Shown: positions 9,548 to 19,720, counted from the stretch's first letter. The stretch: DNA of 64,000 nt from Morella rubra (GCA_003952965.2 CM025852.1:24898574-24962573); one strand, 5' to 3'. Numbers and translations: made by a program. The notes: a model not told the origin generated them from the sequence alone.

Positions 9548-11096
9548 ATGGACTCATCAATTGAAATTTCAGACGGGGAGTATGAGTATGACGATGTCGA
9601 TATAGAGTCTGTGCAATCCATGGAATCCTTCGATTCCATGGATTACAGCAGCAATTCTATTGATGACATTTATGTTTTCGTTCACATGTTTCTGATGCTG
9701 CTGTTGCTCCAACAATTCCTTCGTAAATGGAGACGCTGGACGAGAACTCCGCAGCGCACATCGATTTTGCGTGGGGATGCGTGGATAATAGAGATTTTAA
9801 ACGGGCATCTGGCACATGTAAGGAACTTTTTCGACTCAAGCGGGACTGCTTCATTGCTCTATAACAAGCTGAAGCGAGATAAACTATTGAGGAACACCCA
9901 CTACGTGAGAGTGGAAGAGGCAGTCGCAATATTTTGTATGGTGGTCGGCCATGCAAATCGAATGAGGGTTGCAGCTGATAGGTTTCAACACTCAACAGAA
10001 ACTATTTGTCGTCACGTGAATCGTGTGATGAATGCTTTATGCCGATTAGGTCAGGAAGTGCTTGTGCCTATTCCATCGGTTGTTGTCCATCCATATGTGC
10101 ATGATAGTTCCCTTTATTATCCATGGTTCAAGGTAAAGTACTACAACGATTTTAGTACATAGTATTGGACATAATATTGAGTTGTAATATTAATACAATA
10201 CATCTAAATCAATTATACATGCATTTGATTCAGTGGCATCTGACACGAGTTAGTATTTGTATGTTTAGAATTGCCTGGGAGCAATAGATGGCACCTTAAT
10301 TGATGCATACGTACCAAAAGAACTCGAGCCAGCGTATAGATCCCGAAAAGGCACCCTTGTTCAGAATTGTTTAATGGCTTGCGATTTTGATGAACGGTTT
10401 ATTTTTGTTTACACTGGTTGGGAGGGTAGTGCGAATGACTCTAGAGTGTTGCTTGATGCTATTACGCGTTCAGAGAATTTATTTCCTTTGCCTGGTCCAG
10501 GTATGAATTGATGTTTGATCTTCCTACATTCATGTCTTGTAAGAGTCAATTATGTATTAAAATCTAATTGTATTGATTGTTGATGAAAAACCTTTATTAT
10601 TTTCAGGATAATATTATTTGGCAGATTCTGGCTTCCCAATCATGTCAGGTTTTCTCACCCCATACAGAGGTGAACGATATCACTTACCGCGATTCCGCAG
10701 TGGTGATTTACCTCAAGGCCCTAGAGAGTTGTTTAACTTCAGGCACTCTTCTTTGCGGATGACTATAGAAAGGTGTTTTGGATTGTTAAAGTGTCGATTT
10801 CGTATATTAAAGTCCATGCCTTGTTACAAACTATCTAGACAACCTCGGATTGTCATAGCTTGTTGTGCCCTCCATAACTGGATAAAAGTTATGGATCCAT
10901 CTGATGATTTATTCAACCTTCCTACCCATCTTTATTGGAAGACGATCATGCAGATGATGAAGTAGAAGTAGAAGCAGAATCAAGCGATGAGGACGAAAGG
11001 AGTGAGACAGTTGAAAACCTCTCTACACCTGGTGCTCGGGCCATGGCCGCCTTCAGGGATAATATAGCCCAAGCTATGTGGAACAACGTCCATTAA
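9548..11096 (+). pseudogene. PIF/Harbinger transposase (DDE_Tnp_4 nuclease), damaged
   Basis: Exons read as 9548-10132, 10269-10500 and about 10607 (or 10625) to 11096. The protein opens MDSSIEISDGEYEYDDVD, then carries the helix-turn-helix part (VEEAVAIFCMVVGHANRM...ETICRHVNRVMNAL). The DDE catalytic elements follow: D in GAIDGTLIDAYVP, D in ADSGFPIMSGFLTPYRG, E in IERCFGLLKCRFRILK, then CCALHNWI. Two lesions are visible. With the first splice acceptor (10606) the codon before YYLADSG is TAA (10609-10611); a second acceptor at 10624 would skip it in frame. Near 10930-10960 the frame runs into TAG, whereas another frame continues with an acidic stretch and the family-typical end ARAMAAFRDNIAQAMW to TAA at 11096, which implies a one-base slip. 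The enzyme would cut and rejoin transposon ends in the nucleus with its Myb partner. Confidence 0.75.
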
Positions 11097-11560
11097 CCTA
11101 CGTTGAAACTGTATACATGCAGCTTTTTGTTAAGCAAATACCGTTGAGAGTTAAAACTATTTTTGACTACTGTATTTTGTTTTATGCGACTCGACACACG
11201 GACTTAAATGAATTTCGCCCTTAGCTCATGATTTTATCATTGGCGTATGATTTCATACGTATCACTTGTTAATCTTATATATGAGATGTTTTGATATATT
11301 ATTAAATATTTAAGTTATAATTATTTCTTTTCAAATTTCTACTATAATGTCAAAATTTTACTCTTATTTAAAAATTAATTTATCAATATTAATTGTGTGG
11401 TTGTATGAATATGGAAGGAGTTTTTTTTTTTACTTGCAGATTTAGTTATGATAAATCGGGAACATAGACAGTTTACGAGTTTCTTTCACCTTTCAGATTT
11501 ACTTAATTACTGTAGATTGCACGTCATTGTTCGTTTAAAAATAATTTTTATATATTCTCT

Positions 11561-11766
11561 AGCTGTTTATATTGACCACTGACTTGAGAGAGATCGTCAC
11601 TGCGGTAATTTTTCTTGACTGATTGCCTGAGACATTAAAGTCATTACGGCGAATACTGCTGATAGCCGTTTATATTGACCTAACTTGAGAGAGGATCGTC
11701 ACTACCACAATTTTTCTTCACTAATTGCCTGACACATGAACATGATCACGGCCGATACGGCTGAAT
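11561..11766. repeat. Tandem duplication, ~103-bp unit
   Basis: The block 'agctgtttatattgacc...acttgagaga...gatcgtcact...aatttttcttgactgattgcctgagacat...' at 11561 recurs at 11664 with point changes and small gaps. It lies between the nuclease and Myb genes of the Harbinger-like element. Confidence 0.7.
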
Positions 11767-12350
11767 CAACTGAATGGATGGAATGTGATATGAAATAAAG
11801 ATAACTTAAAAGATACGGTTAGAGAGAAAAAAACAAAGTAAACGTACGACAGTTGGGAGAATTCACTGCAAACGGATAAGAGGATAAAATTTTGACAAGA
11901 CGCTACCCGGTGACTTGAGTATGCCTGGCTACTAGTTACGCAGTTGCATTCACATATGTCCTTCAGTATTTATTTTTGTTGTTTTTTTAATACTTCCTTG
12001 ACGTGTAGCCACTGATTACATCCTTCCGAGTGAGACATGGTGACAGGTGAATTTTACCTCATACATTTCCAACGGGATCTTTTTCTTCTTTCGTATCACG
12101 ATTTGCACAGTGGCTGTCTCCCAATTGATCAAAAGTACTTTGAGGGTTACTCTGCAACTTGAACGCCAACTTCGATATTTGCTTATGAATGGCAATATGG
12201 CCTCCTTCGTCAATTCAACCATCCTCATTTATTCGTTATTGTTGGCTGACTCTTCTTTTAACAGAAGATCAAATTCTGTGTGTCTGGCCGAAATGATCTT
12301 CATTTATAGATCAAGCCATTAACTAATTCAACCATTCATTTAATTGATGG

Positions 12351-12990
12351 CAGACAATCTGCCATCTAATAAGCATTCTTATAAGTCACAGCTTCAATTC
12401 AACAGTAGATTCCATTCATAGTTATTTAAAAGGAGTCTTCCACACCATGCGGACTCGAGGCATGTTAGCCGAACTATCAAATACCGAGTTGCAAATCGAT
12501 AACTTCCTATTAACATGTCTGCTTCCAATAAGCATAATGTAGCGGTATACGCGCTACTTCATTCAATTCTGCCATGCGATCAGCATTATAGGACCGATCG
12601 CAGTTACAACAAAATACACTTCCGACTGTACACTGCATTACATCCCATTCTACAAACACCATGCATCTCCCGAATCTGCAAATTGTTTCTATCCGATTCG
12701 CCTTCCAACATGCAATATCGTTTTCATTGCTGGCCCCTTCGTTCAGGTAGTGTCATCTATTTATTGTAATCATATGTGAGTACGCTTTTTTACGAGTGAT
12801 GATGAATTTGGATTTGGCTTCGTACAGACAATCTGCCATCTAATAAGCATTCTTATAGTTCTTCAAAATCACAGATCACGCACAGTATTCCATTCATAGT
12901 TATTTAAAAGGAGTCTTCCACACCATGCGGACTCGAGCATCTACAACATGTTACTATCAAATACCGAGTTCACTTGCAAATCGATAACTT
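12351..12990. repeat. Direct repeat of ~160 bp, two copies 474 bp apart
   Basis: 12351-12506 and 12825-12990 share 'cagacaatctgccatctaat', 'attccattcatagttattta', 'gtcttccacaccatgcggac' and 'atcaaataccgagtt', with clustered short gaps between shared blocks. A further shared block, 'acgagtgat...tttgaattt...cttcgtac', occurs near 12790-12826 and 13050-13085. No coding signal. Confidence 0.7.
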
Positions 12991-13237
12991 CACTACTTAA
13001 TCGTCATATATTTCCGCTATTCGTATGATTAGATTTCATTATTCGTTAGTCACGAGTGATATGATTTGAATTTGATACTTCGTACGTCCTATGTAGCGAT
13101 ACTATTCCCGATACTATCTTCATGTCGTAGAAGATTACCTGGAATTCCAAAACTAGTATGTTATTACTATTTTTTACAATTACTAGTATATCATGCAGTT
13201 ATTGATTTTTTTTTTGTCTCATTTACGGACGCAGAAA

Positions 13238-14231
13238 ATGGATCAAGAAGAACATTTGTGGACAGCAACAAGTGGGCGTCTTTTGTTGAATATTTTACAC
13301 GATTATATTGGGAATGGGACGATCGTATCAGGGAGGTTTGATGGTAAAGCTCAAATTACTGTGATGGAACTTATAAACGGATGTGTCGAACGGCTGTTTA
13401 CGGCAAAGCAAGTTAAGGGAAAATGGGATCGGCTGAAACGTGCATATATCGACTTCGCGTTCATTCTGAGACAAACGGGATTCGGCTGGGATGACGATAC
13501 GCATACAGTGGTAGCAAGTGAGGAGGCATGGAGTAATCTCTTGAAGGTTGATAACATGTGATTTATTATATATGTAATATTAATGGTGAAATATTTGCTG
13601 ATAGAAAATGTTTATTTTATGACAGGGGAACCCAAAGCTCGTAAGATATAAACGGCAAGGATGCCCAAATTTTGAGTTAATGAAAGCTGTTTTTTCTCGC
13701 TCTACTGCCACTGGATCCGGTCGCCATGCATCCACTCATGCACCGATTAGTCCGGTGAACGAGCCTTTATCAGGAGATGTACAGTATAACAGGGGTCCTG
13801 TTCACGTTGACCTCGAACAAGATCCACCCATTATAACTCAAATGGGCTCACCACCAACGCAGGCCACTCTGTCACCACGGACTGTTCGTGGGAAGCGTGT
13901 AGTTGATGGCTCTGGTACGAGCCAAAATCCTAGGAAGAGAGAGAAGATTGAGGCTGAAATGTTCGATTGTGTCAGGGCAATGACTAATTTTTGTAAGGTA
14001 CATTCGGCTACATCAGGCAACCCTGTAGGAAATATGTCTGAAAACAGTGGGATGAGTCAACCTCCACGCACCATTACGACATGCATCCGTTGGTTGAGCG
14101 AGCTATCTCCTCCACTGCCAGAACTTCAATATCATGCAGCCATTGATCGATTATTAGATAACAAAGAGCGACAGTTGGCATTCCTGGAAATGCCACCAGA
14201 GAGGAGATTGGAATGGCTATATCGTATTTAA
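13238..14231 (+). CDS. Harbinger-associated Myb/SANT-like DNA-binding protein
   Basis: Two exons, 13238-13546 and 13626-14231, give 304 aa with no internal stop. The ATG follows a possible 5'-UTR acceptor ('gacgcag'). Residues 1 to about 135 form a Myb/SANT-like domain of the kind shared with plant L10-interacting MYB proteins (PF12776): FTAKQVKGKWDRLKRAYIDF, TGFGWDDDTHTVVASEEAW, and after the junction NPKLVRYKRQGCPNFELMKAVF. A low-complexity linker follows, then a conserved-looking C-terminus rich in leucine and acidic residues (HAAIDRLLDNKERQLAFLEM). In PIF/Harbinger elements such a protein binds the subterminal DNA and recruits the nuclease to the nucleus. It lies about 2.1 kb downstream of the nuclease gene in the same orientation. 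Alternatively it could be a host-domesticated copy. Confidence 0.75.
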
Positions 14232-14448
14232 ATCATAAAGATGCTGTTTTGAACGAGCGTACACGAAGATGATTCTGCATTTGTGCAGTAATTCTGTTTA
14301 TGAAACCTTTTTTGCATAAGTTTACGTCTGTTTGGGTTCTGTACTTATAACCTACCTGCAACAATTATCTACTTCTGCATGGACAATATTCGGTAACGAG
14401 GAGAGTATTATATGACTCTACTCGTTACATTTTCTTTTGATCGTTGTT

Positions 14449-14563
14449 GATATGATAATTATCATGTGTTGTCATATAAATATTGTAATGTATGGTATTT
14501 GGTCTTTTGGTGATATGATAATTATCATGTGTTGTTATATAAATATTGTAATGTATGGTATTA
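14449..14563. repeat. Tandem repeat, ~63-bp period, with palindrome
   Basis: 'gatatgataattatcatgtg...atataaatattgtaatgtatggtatt' at 14449 and again at 14512, followed by shorter decayed echoes to about 14620. Each copy contains the perfect palindrome ATGATAATTATCAT. Confidence 0.65.
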
Positions 14564-14772
14564 TATATATATTGTAACGTGTGGTATGAAATGGATATTG
14601 TAATGTTGTTATATTAAAATGTAGTTATCATGTTGTTGTGTTATGTATTAGTGTTGTTATGTATGAAAATGATAATAATTCCAGCACACTTGGCTCGCGT
14701 TAGAACTGTCAGGGCTGGCCAAGAGTTTTTATAAATAGAGTTAAAAGCTTGCTGTGTTTTAATTCTGATCAC

Positions 14773-14909
14773 AATATAGTGCATGAAATCTATATCACGG
14801 AAATGAATTTTCGACAATAACTTAAATAAAATAAATTAGGAGGACCGAATATAGTGCATGAAATCTCTATCACGGAAATGAATTTTCGATAATAACTTAA
14901 ATAAAATAT
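14773..14909. repeat. Tandem repeat, 76-bp period
   Basis: 'aatatagtgcatgaaatct' followed by 'tatcacggaaatgaattttcga' and 'aataacttaaataaaat' is present at 14773 and 14849 with only a few differences. Confidence 0.7.
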
Positions 14910-14964
14910 TAAAGAGGCATTTCATTAGTGACTTCACTGTATATGATGCAAGCTGTCTGGAATT

Positions 14965-15427
14965 TCTGCGTACGGCTGCGCGCTCATTTTGCGTGCGCAA
15001 AAGGGTCTGAAAAATTCCAGAGCCTCTGAGAGCGCAGCCGTGCGCAGAAATTCAAAAAACTCAAAAATGAACGCTCATTGCCCGCCGCGCGAGGGGCCTC
15101 AAAAAACTCAAAACTTTCTGCGCACGACTTGCGCGCTCATTGCCCGCCGCGCGAGGGGCCTCAAAAACTCCAGAGCCCCCGCGCGCGACTCACGCGAGGG
15201 GCTAGAGAGCCCCTGCGCGCTCGGGCAATGAGCACGCGACTCGCACGAGGGGCTAGAGAGCCCCCGCGCGCGGGCCATGCTCGCGCCACTCGCGCGAGGG
15301 GCTGCAGAGCCCCCGCGCGCGCGGGCCATGCCCGCGACTCGTGCGAGGGGCTGGAAAACTTCAGACTCGCGCGAGGGGCCTGGAAAATTCCAGGGCCTCT
15401 GTGGGCGCTGGACGTGGCGCGCGAGAG
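14965..15427. repeat. GC-rich hairpin-forming tandem array
   Basis: Roughly 50-60-base units repeat about seven times around the core 'gcgaggggc'. Each unit also carries 'gcgcgc' tracts and the short inverted repeat GGGGCT...AGCCCC (for example 'ggggctagagagccccc'). The array is very CpG-rich in an AT-rich region. Several frames are open through it (for example 15078-15455 plus), but these follow from its composition: they are low-complexity and run in several frames on both strands. I do not call them genes. Confidence 0.7.
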
Positions 15428-16159
15428 AATTTTCATTAAAAAAATTACAAATTAAGTTGAGGAATGATAAATATGAAAATAAGGGCTTCTGTTACTAAAA
15501 TTTGATAAAATTGTTGACTTATCCACAAACTAGCACAATTTGGTACAACCAAGACACAAAGAAAGATTAAGAGAAGGATATAAAGAACAAAAAAAACCGT
15601 TTTGACATAAAATGGATATATCCATTACATCTGTGACTTATATTTATTAAATGGTAATATTTGGCAAAATCTGTCACAAGAATTAGCGCATGGCTTTGCA
15701 TGTAAAAGTTGTATATAATATTATAAAGAATACATTTAAAGCTGTGATGATAGAATAATTAAAGACAAATGTTTGACACGATATGTAATTGAAGATATAA
15801 TTTTCTTTTTCTATTAAACATATAAACACTTGAATTACAAAATTTTATGTTATATATCCGTGATTTGCATGCGACGTATAAAAACGAAAAATTACTTATT
15901 TGATCTGGAATAAATGTGACTTTCTTCACTGCTGGCAAGTCAACGTATTACATTCGTTCGAAATTGTGATGAGGTAAATCCAGTTGTAATTTTGGCGGGT
16001 GAAATAAGGTGCCAAAAGTTTTGCGAAATATCGAAAATTTAAAAAAAAAAAGTTGCGCGTAATAATCCCTATAAGAACACTGACGCAGACACTAATGCGC
16101 ATTGTGGTGCTCGACAGATATTAGTCCAGCATACTCACAACTCACAAGTAAAATACTCT
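15428..16159. other. AT-rich spacer and putative promoter of the 16160 ORF
   Basis: No coding signal. Upstream of the ORF are an E2F-like site TTTGGCGGG (15991-15999) and a TATA-like CCTATAAGA (16068-16076), 84 bases before the ATG. Both are plausible promoter elements but unproven. Confidence 0.35.
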
Positions 16160-16528
16160 ATGAAATCCCCTCCTAAATCCATTGAACACGGGAGTTCGAT
16201 CTGCAACGAGAGTCCTAAATCTGTTGACAAGATTCAACATGTGAGTTCAATCTGCAACGCGGTAGGCCCAGAAATTATTTACATAAGCGATGACTCAGCT
16301 GAAAATCCACCAAAGCGCCGATGTGTAAAGCATCTCTGCCGTCGTAGAGGAGGAAAATGCGGTGGGAAGAGAACTGCACCCTCTCAAACGTCAAATGAAT
16401 TTGGGGGGACATCCCATAAGCGCCAACGACATCAAAATATGGGTGCAGCCAACAATACCACCTACATTCGCATAGAAGACAACGTTATCCGTAATTTTCC
16501 TGCTGTGGTGGATCTTACTAGAGATTGA
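16160..16528 (+). CDS. Small basic protein with two SUMO-interaction-like motifs (third ORF of the Harbinger-like element?)
   Basis: A single open frame of 122 codons with ATG start and TGA stop, about 40 bases from the subterminal motif that marks the right end of the element. Residues 39-45 read IIYISDD and residues 116-120 read VVDLT. These match the two classic SUMO-interacting motif forms (a hydrophobic core beside acidic or Ser residues; VVDLT/IVDLT as in SUMO-targeted ubiquitin ligases). Between them lie basic clusters (PKRR, CRRRGGK, KRQR) that could serve nuclear import or DNA binding. The peptide SSICN occurs twice near the N-terminus. I recognise no family. Read as the sequence stands, it could be a SUMO-dependent nuclear targeting factor carried by the transposon. 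It could also be a chance ORF or a fragment of a captured host gene. Confidence 0.45.
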   Translation: MKSPPKSIEHGSSICNESPKSVDKIQHVSSICNAVGPEIIYISDDSAENPPKRRCVKHLCRRRGGKCGGKRTAPSQTSNEFGGTSHKRQRHQNMGAANNTTYIRIEDNVIRNFPAVVDLTRD

Positions 16529-16566
16529 AGTCATGGTATTATGACTAATGACATTTTGAATACAAT

Positions 16567-16689
16567 CCTTTTGTAACGCGTACATCGAAAATCCTTTTGT
16601 CACGCGTACATATATGTTAATAGTGGTGTTTACATATACATGCGGCTGGAACAATTTGGTTATTAACCGTTGGATCATTTATGGCCGTC
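16567..16689 (-). repeat. Right (sub)terminal inverted repeat of the Harbinger-like element
   Basis: Contains two tandem copies of CCTTTTGT(A/C)ACGCGTACAT (starting 16567 and 16593), the second matching the left end exactly over 15 bases. It is followed by sequence alignable with the left arm out to 16689. Tandem subterminal motifs of this kind are typical binding sites for a Harbinger Myb/nuclease complex. Confidence 0.6.
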
Positions 16690-17812
16690 AACTGTTTGCA
16701 ATGCAGTATAAGTTGTAAATGAGCTCTGAGCAGTAGATCCATAGTTCGGTATAGTGTGTTCATGAACGGTATTGAGCTCTACAAGTTATTACTGTAAGCG
16801 GTATGTCTCTGTAAGTGGTGTCCAGATCTTTAATGTATTACACTCTTGTCCCTTTATTTTGTAGCTAAAATATATAATGAGAGGGATTGTCACAATTCAG
16901 TAGCGAAATAGTGTGCTATAATTTAACGTTCTCCCGTTGCCATCGAAATATATACCACGCATTTGCGAAATGTTGTCTTGATTACTTTTTTAACTAGTAT
17001 CAATAGTGGAGTTTCTAATTTAAGTACTCCAGCTCCCTTTCTGTACATGTCAAATATTTGTATTCCATAATGTATTTGTGGAGTTCTTATTTTAGGTACT
17101 CCGACTTTTTTTTTCCTGCAATGGCTTTGTCAACGAATGGCTGAAAAATGATAAATATGTACATATGCAACACGGTAAGTCTAGATAATGTAATTTATGA
17201 ATAAGTAAAAATAATAACGTCGTTCCATTATCGTTCCATAAAATATATTATTAAATAAATTCTAAACATAACTAGTTAGCTATGACACCGCGACGTGATT
17301 AGTCGGTTGGTAGTATAGCTGAACCGTGACTTGAGTATTTACATGTACGTATGATATATAGGTGCAAAAGGGAAAAAAATTAAGGATATATTTATATATT
17401 ATATTATAATATAATAATCATATATTGTATTCTTCTATCGACAAATTAGAAATTAAACATACATTAACGCGCTACCGGATATTACTGAAATCAAAATAAG
17501 TGAGTGTTAGTAAATTACTATGAGTTCTACTTAATTGAAATTAAACTAATAGTTGAGTAGATCGTTTAATCTATTATAGATTCAGCAACTGTTTCAAAAA
17601 TATAATAATAATTATTTATTTTAAAATAATTTTCATTTTAATTTCGAAACAGCTTCTAAACTAACTTCATAAATATATAATACGAAGTACTTTCCAAACT
17701 AATTTCAAACCTATAAAGCTATTTTTACGATTTCCAATAAAGATCACTTTAAAACATGTTTTGAAATTAAAAACAAAAAATAAACTTGAAAGCAGCTCTC
17801 AAACACAGCAAA
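16690..17812. other. AT-rich spacer; possible MITE at 17577-17812
   Basis: No gene. 17030-17115 holds two short inverted repeats of the form TGGAGTT...TACTCC. 17577-17812 is strongly AT-rich and ends 'cttgaaagcagctctcaaacacagc', typical of plant MITE ends. A convincing partner end was not found. Confidence 0.3.
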
Positions 17813-18076
17813 CCTCCCCTCAGCCCTCTCGCACGAGTCACGACCCCTCTCTGGACTGCCTCTCCCTCTCAGCTCACTCCTCTCTCCGGCGACATCTCAG
17901 CTCCTACACCGGCGACCTCTCGGCCTCTCCCTCTCCCTCTCAGCTCATTCCGTCTCCTCTCTGCTGACACCCTCTTAGCGGCTCAGTTTCTCTTTCTCTC
18001 TCTCGGGATCTCTCTCTCTCTCAACCCGTCAACCGTCCAGTGCAGTGCCCCCGGCCACCGGCGACCTCTCGGGAGC

Positions 18077-18091
18077 ATGGTGTTCGTGCAG
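18077..18091 (+). other. Candidate first coding exon after a CT-rich 5' UTR (gene not identified)
   Basis: The preceding 260 bases are CT-rich with 'ctctctctc' tracts, as in many plant 5' UTRs. An ATG at 18077 gives MVFVQ and is followed at once by a donor (CAG|GTATCC). A possible next exon, 19321-19356, would add EVVKLFHFLVYK in frame before another donor. I found no recognisable protein and no clear continuation. It may be a non-coding transcript, a gene fragment, or an upstream exon of something I could not join. Confidence 0.25.
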
Positions 18092-18210
18092 GTATCCGGA
18101 TCCTTCTCTCTCTCAGCCTCTCTCTAAATTCTAATAGTTTGTTGATTTGATTTAGGGCTAGGGCTTGGAATTTCTTAATTGTTGATTGTTGATTTGTGAA
18201 TGTGAAAGTG

Positions 18211-19121
18211 ATTAGCTAAATGTTTATTGTGATCACTGATTTGTGAAAGTGATCAGCGCTTGAAAATTTTTAATTGTTGATTGTTGATTTGTGAATGTGA
18301 AAGTGAATAGCTAATTGTTGATTGTGATCATTGATATGATTTTTGAAAGTGATTGTGATCACTGATTTGTGAAATCGAGTAGAAATACAATTAAAAAAAT
18401 GTCATGGTTTGATGTTAAAAATCAAACCTCTGCTATGCCAAAATTATCTGTTCTTCGAAACCAGTGATGGTTTCGACTTAACAGGATCCCCCTTGTTCAC
18501 TAACATTGTTACTTCTAACATAACTGAGACTTGAGAGATCCACCTTTTCCCTGACATATTGTGGAAAAGCAATGGATGCCAAATTGCAAACTGCAGTTTC
18601 AGTTGTGAATGTTTGACTTGATAGTCAATTGAGTGAATCTAATTGTTGAAATTTGTGATGTGAAAATTAGCTAAATGTTTATTGTGATCACTGATTTGTG
18701 AAAGTGATCAGCCTTGAAAATTTTTAATTGTTGATTGTTGATTTGTGAATGTGAAAGTGAATAGCTAATTGTTGATTGTGATCATTGATATGATTTTTGA
18801 AAGTGATTGTGATCACTGATTTGTGAAATCGAGTAGAAATACAATTAAAAAAATGTCATGGTTTGATGTTAAAAATCAAACCTCTGCTACTTTGCCAAAA
18901 TCAAACTATCTGTTCTTCGAATCTCTGCTCCCCACCAGCTCTGATGGTTTCGACTTAACAGGATCCCCCTACAACAACCAAATAAAACACGTTCACTAAC
19001 ATAGCAGTGAAGGGGAAAAAAAGTTACTTCTAACAGTAACTGAGACTTGAGAGATCCACCTTTTCCCTGACATATTGTGGAAAAGCAATGGATGCCAAAT
19101 TGCAAACTGCAGTTTCAGTTG
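18211..19121. repeat. Imperfect tandem duplication, ~400-450-bp unit
   Basis: 18211-18606 and 18666-19121 share long exact blocks in the same order: 'attagctaaatgtttattg', 'gtgatcactgatttgtgaaa', 'gaaatcgagtagaaatacaa', 'atgtcatggtttgatgtta', 'ccctgacatattgtggaaaa', 'gcaatggatgccaaattgca'. The first copy lacks several stretches of 5-25 bases present in the second. Confidence 0.8.
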
Positions 19122-19559
19122 GACTTGAGAATTCAATGACCTCAGTGCAGAGGTTTGAGGACTTGATAGTGCCCAGATTCTGTTGGTTACTTTTCCTATT
19201 ACAAGAATCCTGAAGGGGGAGAAAAAGGAAGAATCAAGAAAACAAGGGAAAGAATTTAAATAGATAGTGAAATCTTTGTGGTTATTATGAATTTAAATAG
19301 ATGAAACTTGGCCTTTACAGGAGGTGGTGAAGCTATTCCACTTTCTTGTTTACAAGGTATGTAAAATTCGTTTTCTTTTGCTGTTATTTTTCAGATTTAA
19401 AACAGTTATGTATATGCAAAGTTGATGACTTTGTGTTTTGAGATAAATATATGCTAAGTTTATGCCAAGTTTATGACTTTGTGTTTTGAGAAGATACAGA
19501 CCCGGAGAATCCAATTGCCACCTCTTAGTGTCAACAAATAGTACAGTACTTGTATTTCA

Positions 19560-19720
19560 ATATGTTTAATGATCTTAGTCTTTAATTTTCGATATTTTTC
19601 TGAGACACTTTTTGCATTAGGTAGGTATTTTTTTTTTTTTTTTTTGTCATTTCGCCTTAAGAGTTTGCCTTCTTCAAATTCAATCCTGGTTCCACCACTG
19701 CCACGGTCTCTCCCATCGCT
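19560..19720 (-). repeat. Dispersed repeat, copy 2 of 3
   Basis: On the minus strand: 'tggtggaaccaggattgaat', 'ggcaaactcttaaggcgaaa', an A run, 'taatgcaaaaagtgtct'. Same family as 2056-2180 and 58090-58230. It lies a few hundred bases upstream of TFB5. Confidence 0.55.

Larger units (their letters stand above)
8263..16689 (+). mobile_element. PIF/Harbinger-like DNA transposon, ~8.4 kb, degenerate
   Basis: The segment 8263-8361 aligns as an imperfect reverse complement with 16593-16689. Both share the exact 15-mer ACGCGTGACAAAAGG at their inner ends and alignable TTAA-ACCG / CATTTA / GACG blocks further out. A second copy of the 15-mer with one change lies at 16567-16581. Between these ends are a Harbinger DDE nuclease gene (damaged), a Myb/SANT DNA-binding gene (intact) and a short ORF with SUMO-interaction-like motifs. 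All are on the plus strand. GC-rich blocks lie toward both ends (9060-9150 and 14965-15427) in opposite orientation. The TIR tips and the 3-bp TWA target duplication were not resolved, so the outer boundaries are approximate. Confidence 0.65.

Noticed and set aside
15078-15455. Open frame through the GC-rich array (125 codons, Arg/Ala-rich).
   Set aside because: Several overlapping frames are open on both strands of the same low-complexity repeat; there is no domain and no promoter signal.
3783-17812. 'ggctgtgtttgagaactcaaaacatgtt' at 3783 and the inverted 'aaaacatgtttt...ctctcaaacacagc' near 17752-17809 could be the ends of one 14-kb element enclosing everything between.
   Set aside because: The match is short with a large gap, such strings are common in plant MITEs, and the Harbinger ends at 8263 and 16689 fit the gene content better.
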